This document shows, piece by piece, positions 1-11,158 of a DNA stretch of 64,000 bases (its first letter is position 1; the number at the start of each line of letters is the position of its first letter). A model generated the notes under the pieces. It made no database searches. It had not been told where the DNA came from and saw nothing but the letters and a program-made list of their open reading frames with translations. The stretch spans positions 6,324,001 to 6,388,000 of the forward strand of contig JAGYVD010000002.1 in the NCBI GenBank assembly GCA_021209875.1. Reading direction: 5' to 3'. The translations under genes were made by a program, and so were the position numbers. Source of the DNA: Rosellinia necatrix. Lineage: Eukaryota > Ascomycota > Sordariomycetes > Xylariales > Xylariaceae.

Positions 1-1802
1 TTGTCGTTCAGGCTGAGATCTTTCGTAGTTTTGAAAATTTCCTGTGTTCCCCGTCCTTTAATGTCCTTTCTTCTGACCTTACCGGGCTTTCGGACACCAA
101 TGTTGTGCTTAACAACCTTATCCACGTCGAATTTTTTGCGGTGGAATTCCCAAGGTTGCCCTTCGAGCTTCGTGCGGTAGAAGGGGAACGTTAACTTGAG
201 AGCCGGCAAAGCATGTTCAACACCGACGCTAGATAGCGTGGCCCGGACCTTACTCTTGTGGTTGTTCTTTAATGCCTCGTAGGCATCATCATTAGAGATA
301 TTGAAATGGCGCATCACGTCTCTTCGGAGTTGGCCGCTCGCCATACGCTTGGTCTTCTCCTCTAATTTCAGACGCTTGGAAGGTCGTGCCGACTGCGTGT
401 CTTCGAGCAAAAGGTAGGGATCACCAGGGTCGAGGCGGACGCGTTTGCTGGACCGCCGCGTGGCCTCCTCAAAATCGTCGATGCCCCATGTCTCATAAGA
501 CGATATATCAGGAAGCCCAGGTTCGTACTTGGGTCGTTTCGCCTTGGGTTGCAACGCGAGGAATTCCCGGTCCCAGTCGTCCATCTCGTCGTCAGCATCG
601 GCATTTTGCGAGGTGGCTAGATTTATCATGGAATGTGGTTGTCGGTCGGCAAGAGAATTCCAATCCTGACATATCGTCGATATCTCATCCAGACTGAAAC
701 CCCCCACAAGCTCGTCGTCGTCAGAGTCGGAGAAGCCGTCCTCGGCGTCGGGAAAAACCACACCACCAAAGCGGCTAGCCCAATCATCCACATCATGACC
801 GGTAGCCCGCTGTTTGGCTATGCTTAGGACATTGTCGGGGATGCGGAAGAGTTTGGAGCAATCGGCATCGAGCTCCAGCTCCAGCTTAGTGGGGACAAAC
901 TCGGGAGGATCCTTGTCCTTATTCACGGGCTCCTTGTATTGGAACTCTGCAGGCCATTCGGGAAGCAACTTGTTGAAGTGGAGGATCTTGTGCTCGGCGA
1001 AGTGGGGGAACTTTTCGCGGAGTAAATCCTCGGTGCTCTGCAACGGCCTCTGCATTCCTTCATCGGTCTGACCAATCCACTTGTCAATGGAGACGCTGTA
1101 CTGTGGGAAATTGAGCCTCCACCGCTCCTCGAAGGTCATGTTTTGCCAGGCCTCGTCCGTCACCTCGTGTGTCATGTTGGTGTCTCCATCGTGATCATGC
1201 TCGTTGTCCGCTTCAAATCGTTCGCTCGGCGGTATGGCCGCAGCTGGTTGTTTTTCGGGTGTGGTGGTGGCCGTAGTAGCCGTAGCGGGAGCAGTGACGG
1301 TACCGGTGGTGGTGGCGGCGGCATCTTCGGGTGGCGGAGAGGACGGGAGATAATCGTTGTCGCCGTCGGGGCCGCCGCCAAATAAATCGTCCAGGTGATC
1401 GGTGTCATGGCTTGTGCCATCGTCTTCGGTCAAGCCAGGGGGGTGGGAGGTGCCCGTGTCTGGGAGAGCATCGAGGGATCCGGATTCGCTGGCCAGGTCG
1501 TCATCGCTAAGATCCTCGAAATCAACAGCGTCGTCAGCCTTGTTTGTCTGGTCAATGACCTTGTCGCCAAAGGTGCTCAAATCAAGGCCGTTGGTTTGGG
1601 TGGTACCCGGATCGTTGTTGAACATCATCTTCATATCCGCGTCATCCCGCCGCTCCTGCTCGGCCCAGTCGATATCATCGAAGGAGGGGACCTCGTGGTC
1701 ATCCATGGCCTCTTCCTTGATGATGGGACTCGGGATGTCGAGGATACCGCTGGCAGCGACGGGCGCGCCAGCTCGCGCGGGTTGCAAAGGGCCGTCCATC
1801 AT
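1..1802 (-). CDS. TAF1: Transcription initiation factor TFIID subunit 1 (TAF1), N-terminal part, cut by window edge
   Basis: An open frame runs on the minus strand from the ATG at 1802 off the left edge, about 600 codons without a stop. TAF1 is the scaffold subunit of TFIID and acts in the nucleus in RNA polymerase II pre-initiation. The first 250 residues are acidic and low in complexity (runs of D, E, T, A, P), as expected for the TBP-contacting amino end. Further in come the segments FYRTKLEGQPWEFHR and, at the window edge, TKDLSLND, which belong to the conserved central TAF1 domain (DUF3591). A second ATG follows the first at 1799. No intron is needed in the visible part. The C-terminal part lies outside the window. 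Identification rests on these motifs; I am confident of the family. Confidence 0.88.
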   Translation of the reverse strand, partial: MMDGPLQPARAGAPVAASGILDIPSPIIKEEAMDDHEVPSFDDIDWAEQERRDDADMKMMFNNDPGTTQTNGLDLSTFGDKVIDQTNKADDAVDFEDLSDDDLASESGSLDALPDTGTSHPPGLTEDDGTSHDTDHLDDLFGGGPDGDNDYLPSSPPPEDAAATTTGTVTAPATATTATTTPEKQPAAAIPPSERFEADNEHDHDGDTNMTHEVTDEAWQNMTFEERWRLNFPQYSVSIDKWIGQTDEGMQRPLQSTEDLLREKFPHFAEHKILHFNKLLPEWPAEFQYKEPVNKDKDPPEFVPTKLELELDADCSKLFRIPDNVLSIAKQRATGHDVDDWASRFGGVVFPDAEDGFSDSDDDELVGGFSLDEISTICQDWNSLADRQPHSMINLATSQNADADDEMDDWDREFLALQPKAKRPKYEPGLPDISSYETWGIDDFEEATRRSSKRVRLDPGDPYLLLEDTQSARPSKRLKLEEKTKRMASGQLRRDVMRHFNISNDDAYEALKNNHKSKVRATLSSVGVEHALPALKLTFPFYRTKLEGQPWEFHRKKFDVDKVVKHNIGVRKPGKVRRKDIKGRGTQEIFKTTKDLSLND

Positions 1803-4176
1803 GTCTAGACGTAGCGCGGACCCGGAGAGGCAGGTGAGTGGAAGATAGGGGCGGACGGGTAGACTGCCTGTAGGCCTCTAGCGGCGTGGGAACCTCTCGG
1901 GACTCGTTTACACGAGAGTGTAAAATGGTTCTCGCATGGCAGTAGGGAGGGAGGAGTGTCGGTACTGGAATCGGTGCGGAGAGCGTGAGAGGCAGCAGTG
2001 TCGCTCGGGGAGACTGAAAGGCGTAGTCAACGGGGTGAGGCGTGCTGCAAACCCCATCGAAGTCTGTTGGTGGAAGCGCAACCTGAGCGGGCGGGAGAGA
2101 TACGGTCGCGTTTTGCGGGAGAGGGTCGTGTTGAGACCAAGGTACGGAAGTGGTCTGGTTTGGATTCACTGATGAGGGTGCCAAGAGGACGAATGTGGAG
2201 AGAGGCAACAAGCGGCGGAAATGGGGAAATGGGACCTGGAGGGCGCACCGCCGGTGCGTCAAGATAGGTAGGTACCTACGAAGCCCACCAGTCTTAGGTG
2301 AGTTGAGTATGTACCCACCTAACCCACCAAGGTTAGGTAGGTACTTACCTACCTACGCACATATCACTAACTTAGGTATGTAACTATCAAGTGCATACGT
2401 AGTATATATCATTGATGAACCCATCGGACCTGATTCTCGACCGCCCTTGATGGGGTAATTGTGTAGCATTGGAAACGCCAATAAAATATAATAATTACCT
2501 CTGGCTCTATAAGGAATTAGGATCGAGGAACGAGGAAAATATCTATTAGTTGGCGATGTGAATGAAAAGGTGTGATTACAAGGTGTTGCTAAATCATTTT
2601 TTTGATGTCCTAGGCAGGTATCTAAGTACCTAACGAGTTGTCTAGGTACCTAAGTAGGTAGGTAGGGATGAACAGGCTATCACATGACCCACTTGCGATG
2701 ATCAAGGCTCCTTGCTACTGGTCTACTTCGAGGTAGGTTTGAGTCTCTTCACAATGAAAGTAGGTATAAGTAACACTAGAAGAGCCAGAAACAAACTCTC
2801 TTCTTCATGCTATTTTATCTAGTTCGTTTTTATTTTATTCTTTTCTGTGGGATTATGCATCCAGCGTTAGCAGAGTTTCGCCAAAGTTGTTATTGCGTGC
2901 TGAAATGGTAAGGTAAATCGTTCGGATTAAACATGGCCATGTTGTCTAGCTCATCATTGTAAGGCCGAATAGAATCTCGAATATAAATGAATAACTCTGA
3001 TGGCGGATCTGAATAGCCGATAGGAAACTTCGCATCGTCGTGAGCATGGTGCTGCCAGTTGTTCTGGGACTTGAAGGATCTTAACCACTATCTTTATGCT
3101 CATCAATGAAATGAGATGCGAATGCATGCCTTGTACTAACATCATCCCGGTCTTGTTTGAGACGACAATATTCTATCCCGAGCATCTTCCTATTCGATCT
3201 AGAGAGATCGGGCGGGCTCATCAAATATACGTTACTATAGGTTACTTTCCGAGTCTGTAGCGACATATCAGCACAGCGTTACCGCATCGAAAACAACCGA
3301 GGGTCAGTATGCTGTGTGGCATATGGTAATGGTGGTAGAGGGAGGGTCTGGTCTATCTGAGGAACCTGTCAAGCATGGAATACCTCTAAACCTAGGTCTC
3401 AGTATGATAATCTCCATGGTAGGGTCGTAACGCCATAAAATCCAGGCCTGGTCCCCGCTAGATTAAGGCCCATCACTCTTCTCTTTTGGTTTATGGCTTA
3501 CCGTACTAAATATTGTGATACTGGTTTTCTATTTCACGACAACTATGCGCATCAGCGTTATTTGCAGTTATTTCTCGCGGTTGTTTGTGCTTAGGGGTGT
3601 ACATGTCATTCAAACTAGCTGTTGTCATCCTTTAGGTGTGAAGGGGTGTTCAAGGGATATTTTGAGTATTGTTTTCAGACTACGCATTGAAATCTCACCT
3701 TACGTAGCAGGACCTCGCGATGAAATGAGGAATCCTATAACAGATGATGAGCTATAGCTGGGCAGGAAATAATGCCTACTGATATCAGGCAAACAGGATC
3801 ACGCCCAGAGGAAGAGATTCGTTGGAGGGTACGTAATGGGCGCCAAAACAGGAACATAACGTTGACATAGCATCGCACATTCAAGAGGCGACAGTGAATG
3901 GTGTGAAAATGAACCTGTGGCACGAGTCTACCAAGTTTGTATAGGATATATATAGTACAATTGATGTTGCCTTCAGTAGCCTAGCTTTCGGTGCTTGGCT
4001 GTTTGTATCGTTTGTTAACAGCATCAGGGTCGATGCTGCCGTCTCCTTTCCGTCATTTCTGCATGTGCAAAGTCAGGAGTCGCGGCTATATGGACTAACC
4101 GAAGCCGCGCCATCACCAACAAATGCACGAGTTGTCTGTCGTGGTATCCCTTTTGTAGGTGTCGTTGTGAAGTAGT
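1803..4176. other. Intergenic region with TAGGTACCTA-type repeats
   Basis: No gene could be supported in this 2.4-kb stretch. It holds the TAF1 5' region, a cluster of short palindromic TAGGTACCTA-like units at about 2265-2385 and 2605-2670, and otherwise unremarkable A+T-leaning sequence. Short open frames here have no recognisable motif and no plausible splice partners. Confidence 0.6.
2264..2670. repeat. Clusters of TAGGTAGGTACCTACC-like short palindromic repeats
   Basis: Variants of TAGGTA and its complement TACCTA are stacked head to tail and head to head (for example around 2266-2279, 2325-2363, 2612-2630 and 2641-2667). The same unit recurs in other intergenic stretches of the window (around 5050-5160, 5310-5350, 8697-8712 and 63855-63870) and is nearly absent from coding exons. 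Confidence 0.7.
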
Positions 4177-4811
4177 CTAGCTGGAGAACTTCCGGGTAAC
4201 CTTGGCAACGACTATCAACTGGATTAGCCCCCGCTGTTTCGTCGTTAAGTTGGGGTACCACCTGGGGAACGTACTGTGTAAGGCGACAACGCTGAAGATA
4301 AAGACCAGGGACAGAACCAAGACTACGACGGGGTCGACCTTCAGGCCGGGGGATTCATCGGTATAGAGTCCTGAATGGATGTCAGCCTGGCTGTTGAATT
4401 ATATGCAAGTACCCCTATTTCACGTACTCAGCATTGTGCTGCTGCTACCGCCAGCGCCAGCGGCCCTTGTGCTGCTAGGCCGTGCATTGGCGATCTTCTC
4501 CTTCTGGTCGGCGGCGGCGCGTCGTCGGATGGCGGTTCGGGCGCCTCCCGGGGGAGCGGGAGACGAAGGTCGGCCGGTGCTCGCGCCTGACGCGGCGGGC
4601 GAGGAAGGTGAAGAGGCGCGGGGTGAAGACTACAGACATGGCATAGGGTTAGATGTCGATCATTTACGCATATAGCAGCTTGGGCCGTGGCGGAAAGTGC
4701 AGAGCATCAGGATATGCCATGAGAGAATTGAGGCGGATGGTTGTCACGAGAGCTCTTTGCGACGTGACGGGTCTGAGAATGGGCAGGAGAGGAGGGTGGG
4801 CGACGTACCAT
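4177..4811 (-). CDS. SBH1: Protein translocation channel subunit Sec61 beta (Sbh1), four exons, 111 aa
   Basis: Exons on the minus strand are 4809-4811, 4428-4629, 4275-4370 and 4177-4211 (336 bp). The first exon consists of the start codon alone, followed directly by the donor GTACGT. The other junctions also have GT..AG ends and matching phases (1 and 1), with branch-like CTAAC, CTGAC and CTAAT upstream of the acceptors. The protein begins MSSPRASSPSSP, has a basic Pro/Ser-rich cytosolic part (ARPSSTRAAGAGGSSSTML), the segment YTDESPGLKVDPVV, then one hydrophobic helix and the tail AKVTRKFSS. This is the tail-anchored Sec61 beta/Sbh1 layout: the small subunit of the ER translocon. It is divergent from the NPT1 gene to the right. 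No single open frame shows it, because three introns break a 111-aa protein. I am confident of the identity; the ATG-only exon is inferred from phase and the perfect donor. Confidence 0.88.
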
Positions 4812-6221
4812 TTTGAGAGGGGAGGGAAAACGAAAAGACGACTATTATCAGGATACGCTCTTCGACGTGGCAGAGGTATTCGGGATGGTAGAGAAGAGAC
4901 GGAGTGTTGCGTCGCGTGGTGTAGTCGGACGTTGTCGAGACAGAGAGCCGAAATGAATGTATTCTCCAAATAACTAAATCTGGGGTCGCACCTAATTCCA
5001 GCTGTCGTGTCAATTGAGGCCACGGTTTGAGATGCTGGGGTGGGTATCCTTAGGTACCTTGGCTAAGGCATAAGTAGGGAGGTACCGATCTAGGTAGGTA
5101 TTAATTCCATTGGGAGGGAGAGGGCTACTGCATTAGGTACTTGTAGCTATGTACCTATGTATTCTGGAAAGGAGGATTCACCAAACCCGACTGAACCCAC
5201 TATTCATATACAGTAACTCTTATACCGCATATGGTTGAAAATCACTGTATCAGATTACCACAGATTAGATTAGATTGATTGGCGAACCTTATGCCGGCTC
5301 CGTACAAGTGCCTACCAGGTAGTTAGGTACCTACCCCTAGGTCGGTACCTCTTTGCAGTGATGGCATTACTGAAACCCCGCTCCAGAGTTACTAATTCAT
5401 TGTAGAGATTTCACCTTCTTGGTCAAACTCTCTCCATCCTTGACGGTGGAAGATGTACTTGAGGCAATGTACCTAACAGGTAGCGCAGCTTGGAAGTAGC
5501 CAGCCGAGTGTGGGGCCCATGGGTGTTTTCATGATAACACCAAGGTATCTAAGCCGAGCACAGATTCAGCAGATACCTAGGGCGAAGTATATTGTATTAT
5601 ATAGGTATTGCTCAGGTTCTTTGTCTCGGGTTTTCTGAGGCCTACCGAAACTGCCTTTTAACAATTAGGCGGGTACTAGCATCGCTGTAGGGCTCACCCA
5701 GCCAATGATATGAGTCATTAACCCTTAACATATCCAGTTTCATCCAGGTCCTGGGTCGACGGGTCGACTGTGCGACCTGCAACCCTCAGCAATCCGTAGA
5801 CTTGGGTACCATGGCACGTAAAGGGCAGAACCAACAGAACCAGCAGAACCAGCAGAACCAGCTTGACCATCGTCGATATCCTCTCGTCTTCTCGCTCACT
5901 CCCGTGACATCCCACGTTCCATTTTGATCCGCCGTGTTCATTGTGTTCATTGTGTCCATTGTGTCCATTGTCGTTTGACGACCTGATCTCTCAGCATCTC
6001 TCGTAATAAACCCCTCACGATATTAGGAGCACAACCTCTCTCACACAACCTCTCTCACCCGAGGCCCTGCCGACTTACCCTGAGTCCCCGCTACGGTACT
6101 ACTACAACGCTGCCATTGTCATATCCTCTTTCTGTTCTTCTCTTCCTCTCTTCCTCTCTTCCTCTCTTCCTTTTTACTTCCCCTCTCTTTCTCTCTCTTC
6201 GTCTCTCTCGCGGCCACAAGC
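4812..6221. other. Intergenic region between SBH1 and NPT1
   Basis: I see no gene here. It contains the divergent promoters, more TAGGTACCTA-type units (about 5048-5160 and 5310-5350), a GTTCTGCTG-type triplet array near 5826-5862, TGT(T/C)CATTG tandem units near 5936-5970, and a strongly pyrimidine-rich leader (TCTTCC repeats, 6125-6210) just before the NPT1 start, typical of a fungal 5' UTR or core promoter. Confidence 0.6.
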
Positions 6222-7666
6222 ATGGATTTCAACTGGTCCTCCGACTACCCGGAAGGGGTGCTCTCCTTCCTGGACACAGATCTCTACAAGTTGACCATGC
6301 AGAATGCAGTCTTCCAGCACTGTGCCGATGTCCGTGTGACGTATGCTTTCACGAACCGCACTCCCGAGAAGAAGTTTTCGAGGAAGGCCTTCGCCTGGCT
6401 GTGTGAACAGATCTCTAGTAGGGAACCCCTTTTCGCCGATAACCTATGTAGGCTCCAGTATTGACTTACCATCCTATAGAGCTTGGTCATATCTCTCTGA
6501 AAGATGAAGAGTTACGGTTCCTGAAGTCTCACTGTAAATACTTGACTGCTCCGTACCTCAACTTCCTTAGCGAGTTCCGTCTGTCGCCGCGAGAGCAGTT
6601 GAAGCCCGTCTTCAGTCCCATCGCGGAAGACACGGGTACTGATGACGTGATCGGAGACATCCACATCGACATCACTGGCAAGTGGGTAGACACAATCCTT
6701 TATGAGATACCCCTCCTGGCCTTGACATCCGAGGCCTATTTCAAGTTCATGGATACCGACTGGAATTACGATGGGCAGGAGGAGAGAGCTTTTGCGAAGG
6801 GGATACAACTTTTGGAGGCCGGTTGCACCTTATCCGAATTTGGCACCAGGAGACGGAGAGATTATCATACTCAGGCATTAGTATTCCGCGGCCTAGTGAA
6901 TGCCAGCAAAAGGGCCGCAGAAAGTGGCTTGCCAGGCAAGCTGACGGGCACCAGCAACGTTCACCTCGCTATGCGATTCAATCTGCCACCGATAGGTACC
7001 GTAGCCCATGAATGGTTCATGGGCATTGCGGCCATAACAAATGATTATGAGAATGCCAATCAAGAGGCCCTCCGCCGTTGGGTAGCCTGCTTCGGTGAGG
7101 GCGTCCTGGGGATCGCGTTGACCGACACCTTCGGTACCCCTGCTTTCCTAAAATCGTTCAGCAAGCCTATCAACCGCCCCGATGCTGCTGCCGGTGTCAT
7201 CCAATCCGAACGGACGTATGCGCAAGTCTTCACCGGCGTACGTCAGGATTCCGGAGACCCCGCCAGCTTTGTTAAGTTGATGCGTGATTTCTACGACAGT
7301 CAGGGCATCAAGGAGAAGAAGACAATTGTATTTTCTGACTCTCTTGACATTGAAAAATGTATCGAGTACAAGCGTGTGTCTGACGAACAAGGCTTTGAGT
7401 CAAGCTTCGGTGTTGGTACCTATCTGACTAATGATTTCACTCAATTAACGACGGGCAAGAAGTCCGTCCCCCTCAATATTGTCATCAAGCTGAGTTCCGC
7501 GGACGGTCACCCTGCGGTCAAGATTAGTGATAATATCGGCAAGAACACTGGTGACTCAGCTAAGCTCGCCGAGGTAAAGAAGATCCTGGGCTACGTGGAG
7601 AAGGAATGGGAGGGCGGGGATGAGACAAAAAGATGGGGAACGGACGACGACACTGCCAAGCCTTGA
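6222..7666 (+). CDS. NPT1: Nicotinate phosphoribosyltransferase, two exons, 460 aa
   Basis: Exons are 6222-6417 and 6480-7666. The 62-bp intron (GTAGGG..ATAG) splits a lysine codon and joins WLCEQIS to KLGHISLKDEELRFL. The enzyme joins nicotinic acid to PRPP to make nicotinate mononucleotide, the entry step of NAD salvage, in cytosol or nucleus. The family is shown by FLDTDLYKLTMQNAV near the start, YEIPLLALTSEAYFKF, SEFGTRRRRDYHTQ, IGTVAHEWFMG (the histidine phosphorylated in the cycle), LTDTFGT, GVRQDSGDP and FSDSLD, in family order and with the usual length of 430-460 residues. The start was chosen because it follows the CT-rich leader and gives the conserved amino end. Nothing suggests decay. 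It is a housekeeping gene next to SBH1. Confidence 0.93.
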
Positions 7667-9096
7667 GTAATAATGCCTGATGCCGATTTTTGGTCCGGCC
7701 ATAACCGCCACAGTTCTAGTGGGATATGCGGCTATTCACGCGTCGCCATTCGTGCCGATAGGGATTGATAGGCGGGATCAACTTGGCCACATGGAGTTTT
7801 AAGCAAACGCTCTCTATGTGTTCATAAATCGATCATACAACGCTTGAATTTAGATTCGGAGCTGTGTATAGAAAAAGGGGCTACCGATGTAGGCCGCCTT
7901 GACTGGCAGTTATTGGTGGCACGGTCAATTGCTCTACTAGCTTTAAGGCGCTTCCAGCTCTCCATCCTCAGAAGGTCATATCTTCGCCAGTACCCCCTAA
8001 AAGGTATGAGCTCGAGGTGGACTCTAAGACATGGAAGACCTTAAAATGTAAGAGGGTCCCCTGATTGTGGGTTAAAGAGGCGTCATATAAGGAGTTTACG
8101 TGTCGAGTAGTTGTAGTAGATGGGATTTTAGACGATTCTGAGCACCCGCCGATGCCCCTCATAGAAGTCGTGATAGAATGAGTTCCCCTAGAAAATATCT
8201 CTAGGATTACCTCAGTGATCTGTTAGGGATGCGTTGTATGCCCTGCCGAGCCCTTAAATTATTTTGCGCGTTATTTTAACATTGGGGTTGTTTTATTTTG
8301 AGCTATTCTTTACATGAACCTTCGTCTCTACCCTGGTGGTCTTGGATGCTCTATACGAAGGGGGTAACTTTCATAATCTGCGGACACTACGCCTACGGCG
8401 ACTACTGCGACCATTCCGGCCGCTGTTTCTTCTCATACGACAATCTAATGCAGCTCAAGTCGCCGCAACCTGATATTCGCCCTTATGCTGTACTTGCCCC
8501 CTCATAGCGATCAGATTTCAAGTTCCCCTATTATGATACTAAGCGATTGAAATCAACACTGACTTTGAAAGGCAATGTTTCTAGACGGCGTTTTGATTTG
8601 CTTGCCATTGTCTGCAACATCTTCGAGCCGCACTACATAATGTCATAGTTGTGTGGCGATTTTGGAATCTAGACTTGGCAGCTCGACTCACCACTACCTA
8701 CCTAAGTAGGTCAGCTGAACAATAATCCGCAACCGTTGACCGTCGACCTATGAGGTCCACATTAATCCCCTCATGGAAATTATTCCGCTGTAGTTAAATA
8801 TCACTCAAGCCCCGCATACACAACATAAAATATACTCTGAACATAGTGTTGAACTCATAGCAAAGCCTATCAACATGTAAGCAGAATTCGCGCTCTCCAA
8901 AAACAGGTACTAACATGAAAGCAAGCACCACAATTCGATTTAAACGGCACCTAGCTTCTTCATCGTTGCCCTGACTTGCCACGATAGACTTAGGAAAACA
9001 GAAGCACCAAAGCTGTTATTATTTTTGACGTAATTTGCCGGTACACCGGATCATCAACGTTCTCCTCGACCAAGTCTCTTGAACCCGGTGAGAAGG
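7667..9096. other. Intergenic region, no gene seen
   Basis: I find no supportable coding exon chain. Short frames (such as 8298-8507) have no family features. The stretch contains one TACCTACCTAAGTAGG unit near 8697-8712. Confidence 0.5.
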
Positions 9097-9402
9097 ATGG
9101 GGAAAATCGGTGATGAGGCTGCCAAACAACTAAAGGAAAAAAGAGAGGAGCTCTCGAAATTTAAGCAGGGGCTCCAAAAGGCAAATGATATGCTATAAGA
9201 GCTTCTAGACAAGATGGACAAGGTTACCCGGCAGACCATATCCTCATCTTCAGACGCCGCCAGGCGACGTCGAGGGAAATCGGATACCGATGCCGATTTT
9301 TAGAAGCTGATCAATAATCAACAAACGATTATCGACAAGCTGGAGGAAGGCATACTAAACACAGAGAAGAAACTGCAAGAACTGGAAAGGTTATTTAGAT
9401 GA
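9097..9402 (+). pseudogene. Relic of a small coiled-coil protein with two in-frame stops
   Basis: A 102-codon frame starts at ATG 9097 and ends with TGA at 9400-9402. It is interrupted only by TAA at 9196-9198 and TAG at 9301-9303. The readable parts are charged and heptad-like (EAAKQLKEKREELSKFKQGL; IIDKLEEGILNTEKKLQELE), separated by an arginine cluster (AARRRRGKSD). Both stops could derive from glutamine codons by one C-to-T change each, in a protein rich in Gln, Lys and Glu. The frame is otherwise intact over its full length. It converges on the phosphotransferase gene 97 bp away. I do not recognise the family; coiled coils of this kind occur as amino-terminal parts of fungal signalling proteins, so it may be a fragment. 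Confidence 0.55.
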
Positions 9403-9498
9403 GGATTCTCGAGCTGTGCCTCAGTCTTGGTCTAGGCACTAGTGGTAATGGTTCTTGGTTTGGACGGCCATGGTTTTGATGCATGTCGTATGTGGGAA

Positions 9499-11158
9499 TT
9501 AGGACCGAGCAAGGAGACGGTGTCGAACCAAGTAGGAGACCCCTAAGATCAAGAGCATCCCACAACCTAATGCTGTCTGCCCATCGGCAAATATTGTGAG
9601 AGACGGCATGGCTCCCCAGAAACTACTGCTAGGGACGGTCTCTGTCGGGGCACTTCCGGCATAGAGGTACCTTGCATTATCAGGCTGCACGTTCACATCA
9701 TCCTCGCTGTTATTCTTCAATGTTTCCGTTGCGGCGGTGTAGGCAATCCCTTCTCGCAGTTTCTTTGCAATAAATGCTTTACGCGTGATGTCCTCGTCCA
9801 TAAACGCCTGAACACGTTCTTGTAAGTCTTTCCCCTTGTAGCATTTCCTATTGATATATCGAAAAGCAAACCAGTCAATATCCGTCCAATTTTCCAAGGC
9901 ATTCGCCACGAGAAATCCACTATTCATTTTTGCCCCGGCCCACTCGTTCGCCAGAAGCTCATTTCCGTATCTGTCCCTTTCCAGTGTCCTTAGGATAGCC
10001 AAGAACTTATCGAAACGGTCTAGGTACCGGCGATATACTGCTTCATAGGCTAAATTCATCGGGTCGGGGTTAGCAAGCCACAAGGGCGGCTTAAAGAATT
10101 GCAGAGGCACGATGCGACTCCATTCCCAGTCCAAGACACAGACGACTGCCATTTTATCGTCGACCAGCAGGTTGAAAGGCTCCAGGTCCCCATGAACTAA
10201 GACAAACGGGCCACTATCAAGGTGGTGGTCAACCCATTTCCCGACAAATTGGCGAAAAATGTCGAGGTGGTAAAGAGCGTCGGCGCCTTGTTCCTCATCA
10301 TCGGTGACACTACACTGGCTCTTGGCGAATGCATTATCGGCAAGGTGCAGGAGCATCGACGTATATGCACCAGCTGACGCTAAAGTCCCACATTGATTGG
10401 TATAACAAGCTTGGATATCGGAGGGATTAAGGCCTTCTAGTTCTTGCATGTTGATATCAATTGATGTAATCATCTTGGATACCGTGGGGCCATCCTCATG
10501 GCGCCGCAAACACCCCACGGATGGGAACTCCAGCCTCCGAAGCTGGATATATATTGCTGCTAGCGAGCGATAGAAATGGGTTTGCTGGGCGTCTGATAAA
10601 GATCCTACGTTGCCGTACGACAGCCTGTGGCCTTCGACGTATTCGAGGATCAGGAACGACGAGAGCGGGTTCGTGCCATCTCCCAAGCGATATGCGACGA
10701 TGCGCGGGATGGGGATACTCGTTCGTTCGGAGATTACCCTGCCAAAGAGAAGAGGGGGAATCTGGTCAGTAGAGTGCGACGCAAAGCTGTAAAGCATATG
10801 AAGTCTGTAAATATCATCAATGATCACAGGAGACATACGACATCGTGGCAATCTCGCTTTCAAGCTTACTCTTTGCACCGAACGCCAAGCAGGGCGCAAG
10901 AGGTATGCGTACTACCCATTTCTCTCCGTCGTCGAACTTGACGAAGAAGCAAACGTTGTAGCTACCCCGAACGGGTGCCTTGAAGCAGAGGCAGCGGTCA
11001 CCGCGCCGGTGTGACGATGCGAGATTGCATACCTGCTCCTCACGAATCGACGCAATGAACGCATCGCGCTCCTTATGTATCCGCGTTTTCGCGATAAAAT
11101 CCCTGAGTTGCTGGGGCCCAGGTGACTGCATGTTCTGAGCTTCTTTGGAAGTGGACAT
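9499..11158 (-). CDS. Aminoglycoside phosphotransferase (APH)-family protein with C-terminal hydrophobic segment, two exons, 519 aa
   Basis: Exons on the minus strand are 10839-11158 and 9499-10738. The 100-bp intron has donor GTATGT and acceptor GGCAG and joins SEIATMS to VISERTSIPIPRIVAY in phase. The fold is the kinase-like APH fold: a strand with KWVVRIPL (the nucleotide-binding lysine region), IPIPRIVAY, the hinge-like FLILEYVEGHRL, the catalytic loop FVLVHGDLEPFN (HxDxxxxN) and the metal-binding CVLDWEWS. Many fungi carry large families of these proteins. They are annotated by fold, their substrates are unknown, and antibiotic resistance should not be assumed. The last 25 residues (GCGMLLILGVSYLVRHRLL) are hydrophobic and then basic, like a tail anchor. 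That is unusual for the family. Confidence 0.82.

Noticed and set aside
1395..2267. Plus- and minus-strand frames over the TAF1 5' end
   Set aside because: They are shadows of the acidic TAF1 frame or promoter sequence; no motif.
5820..5970. CRISPR-like or minisatellite array
   Set aside because: Only a triplet run and a few 9-bp units; no regular repeat-spacer structure.
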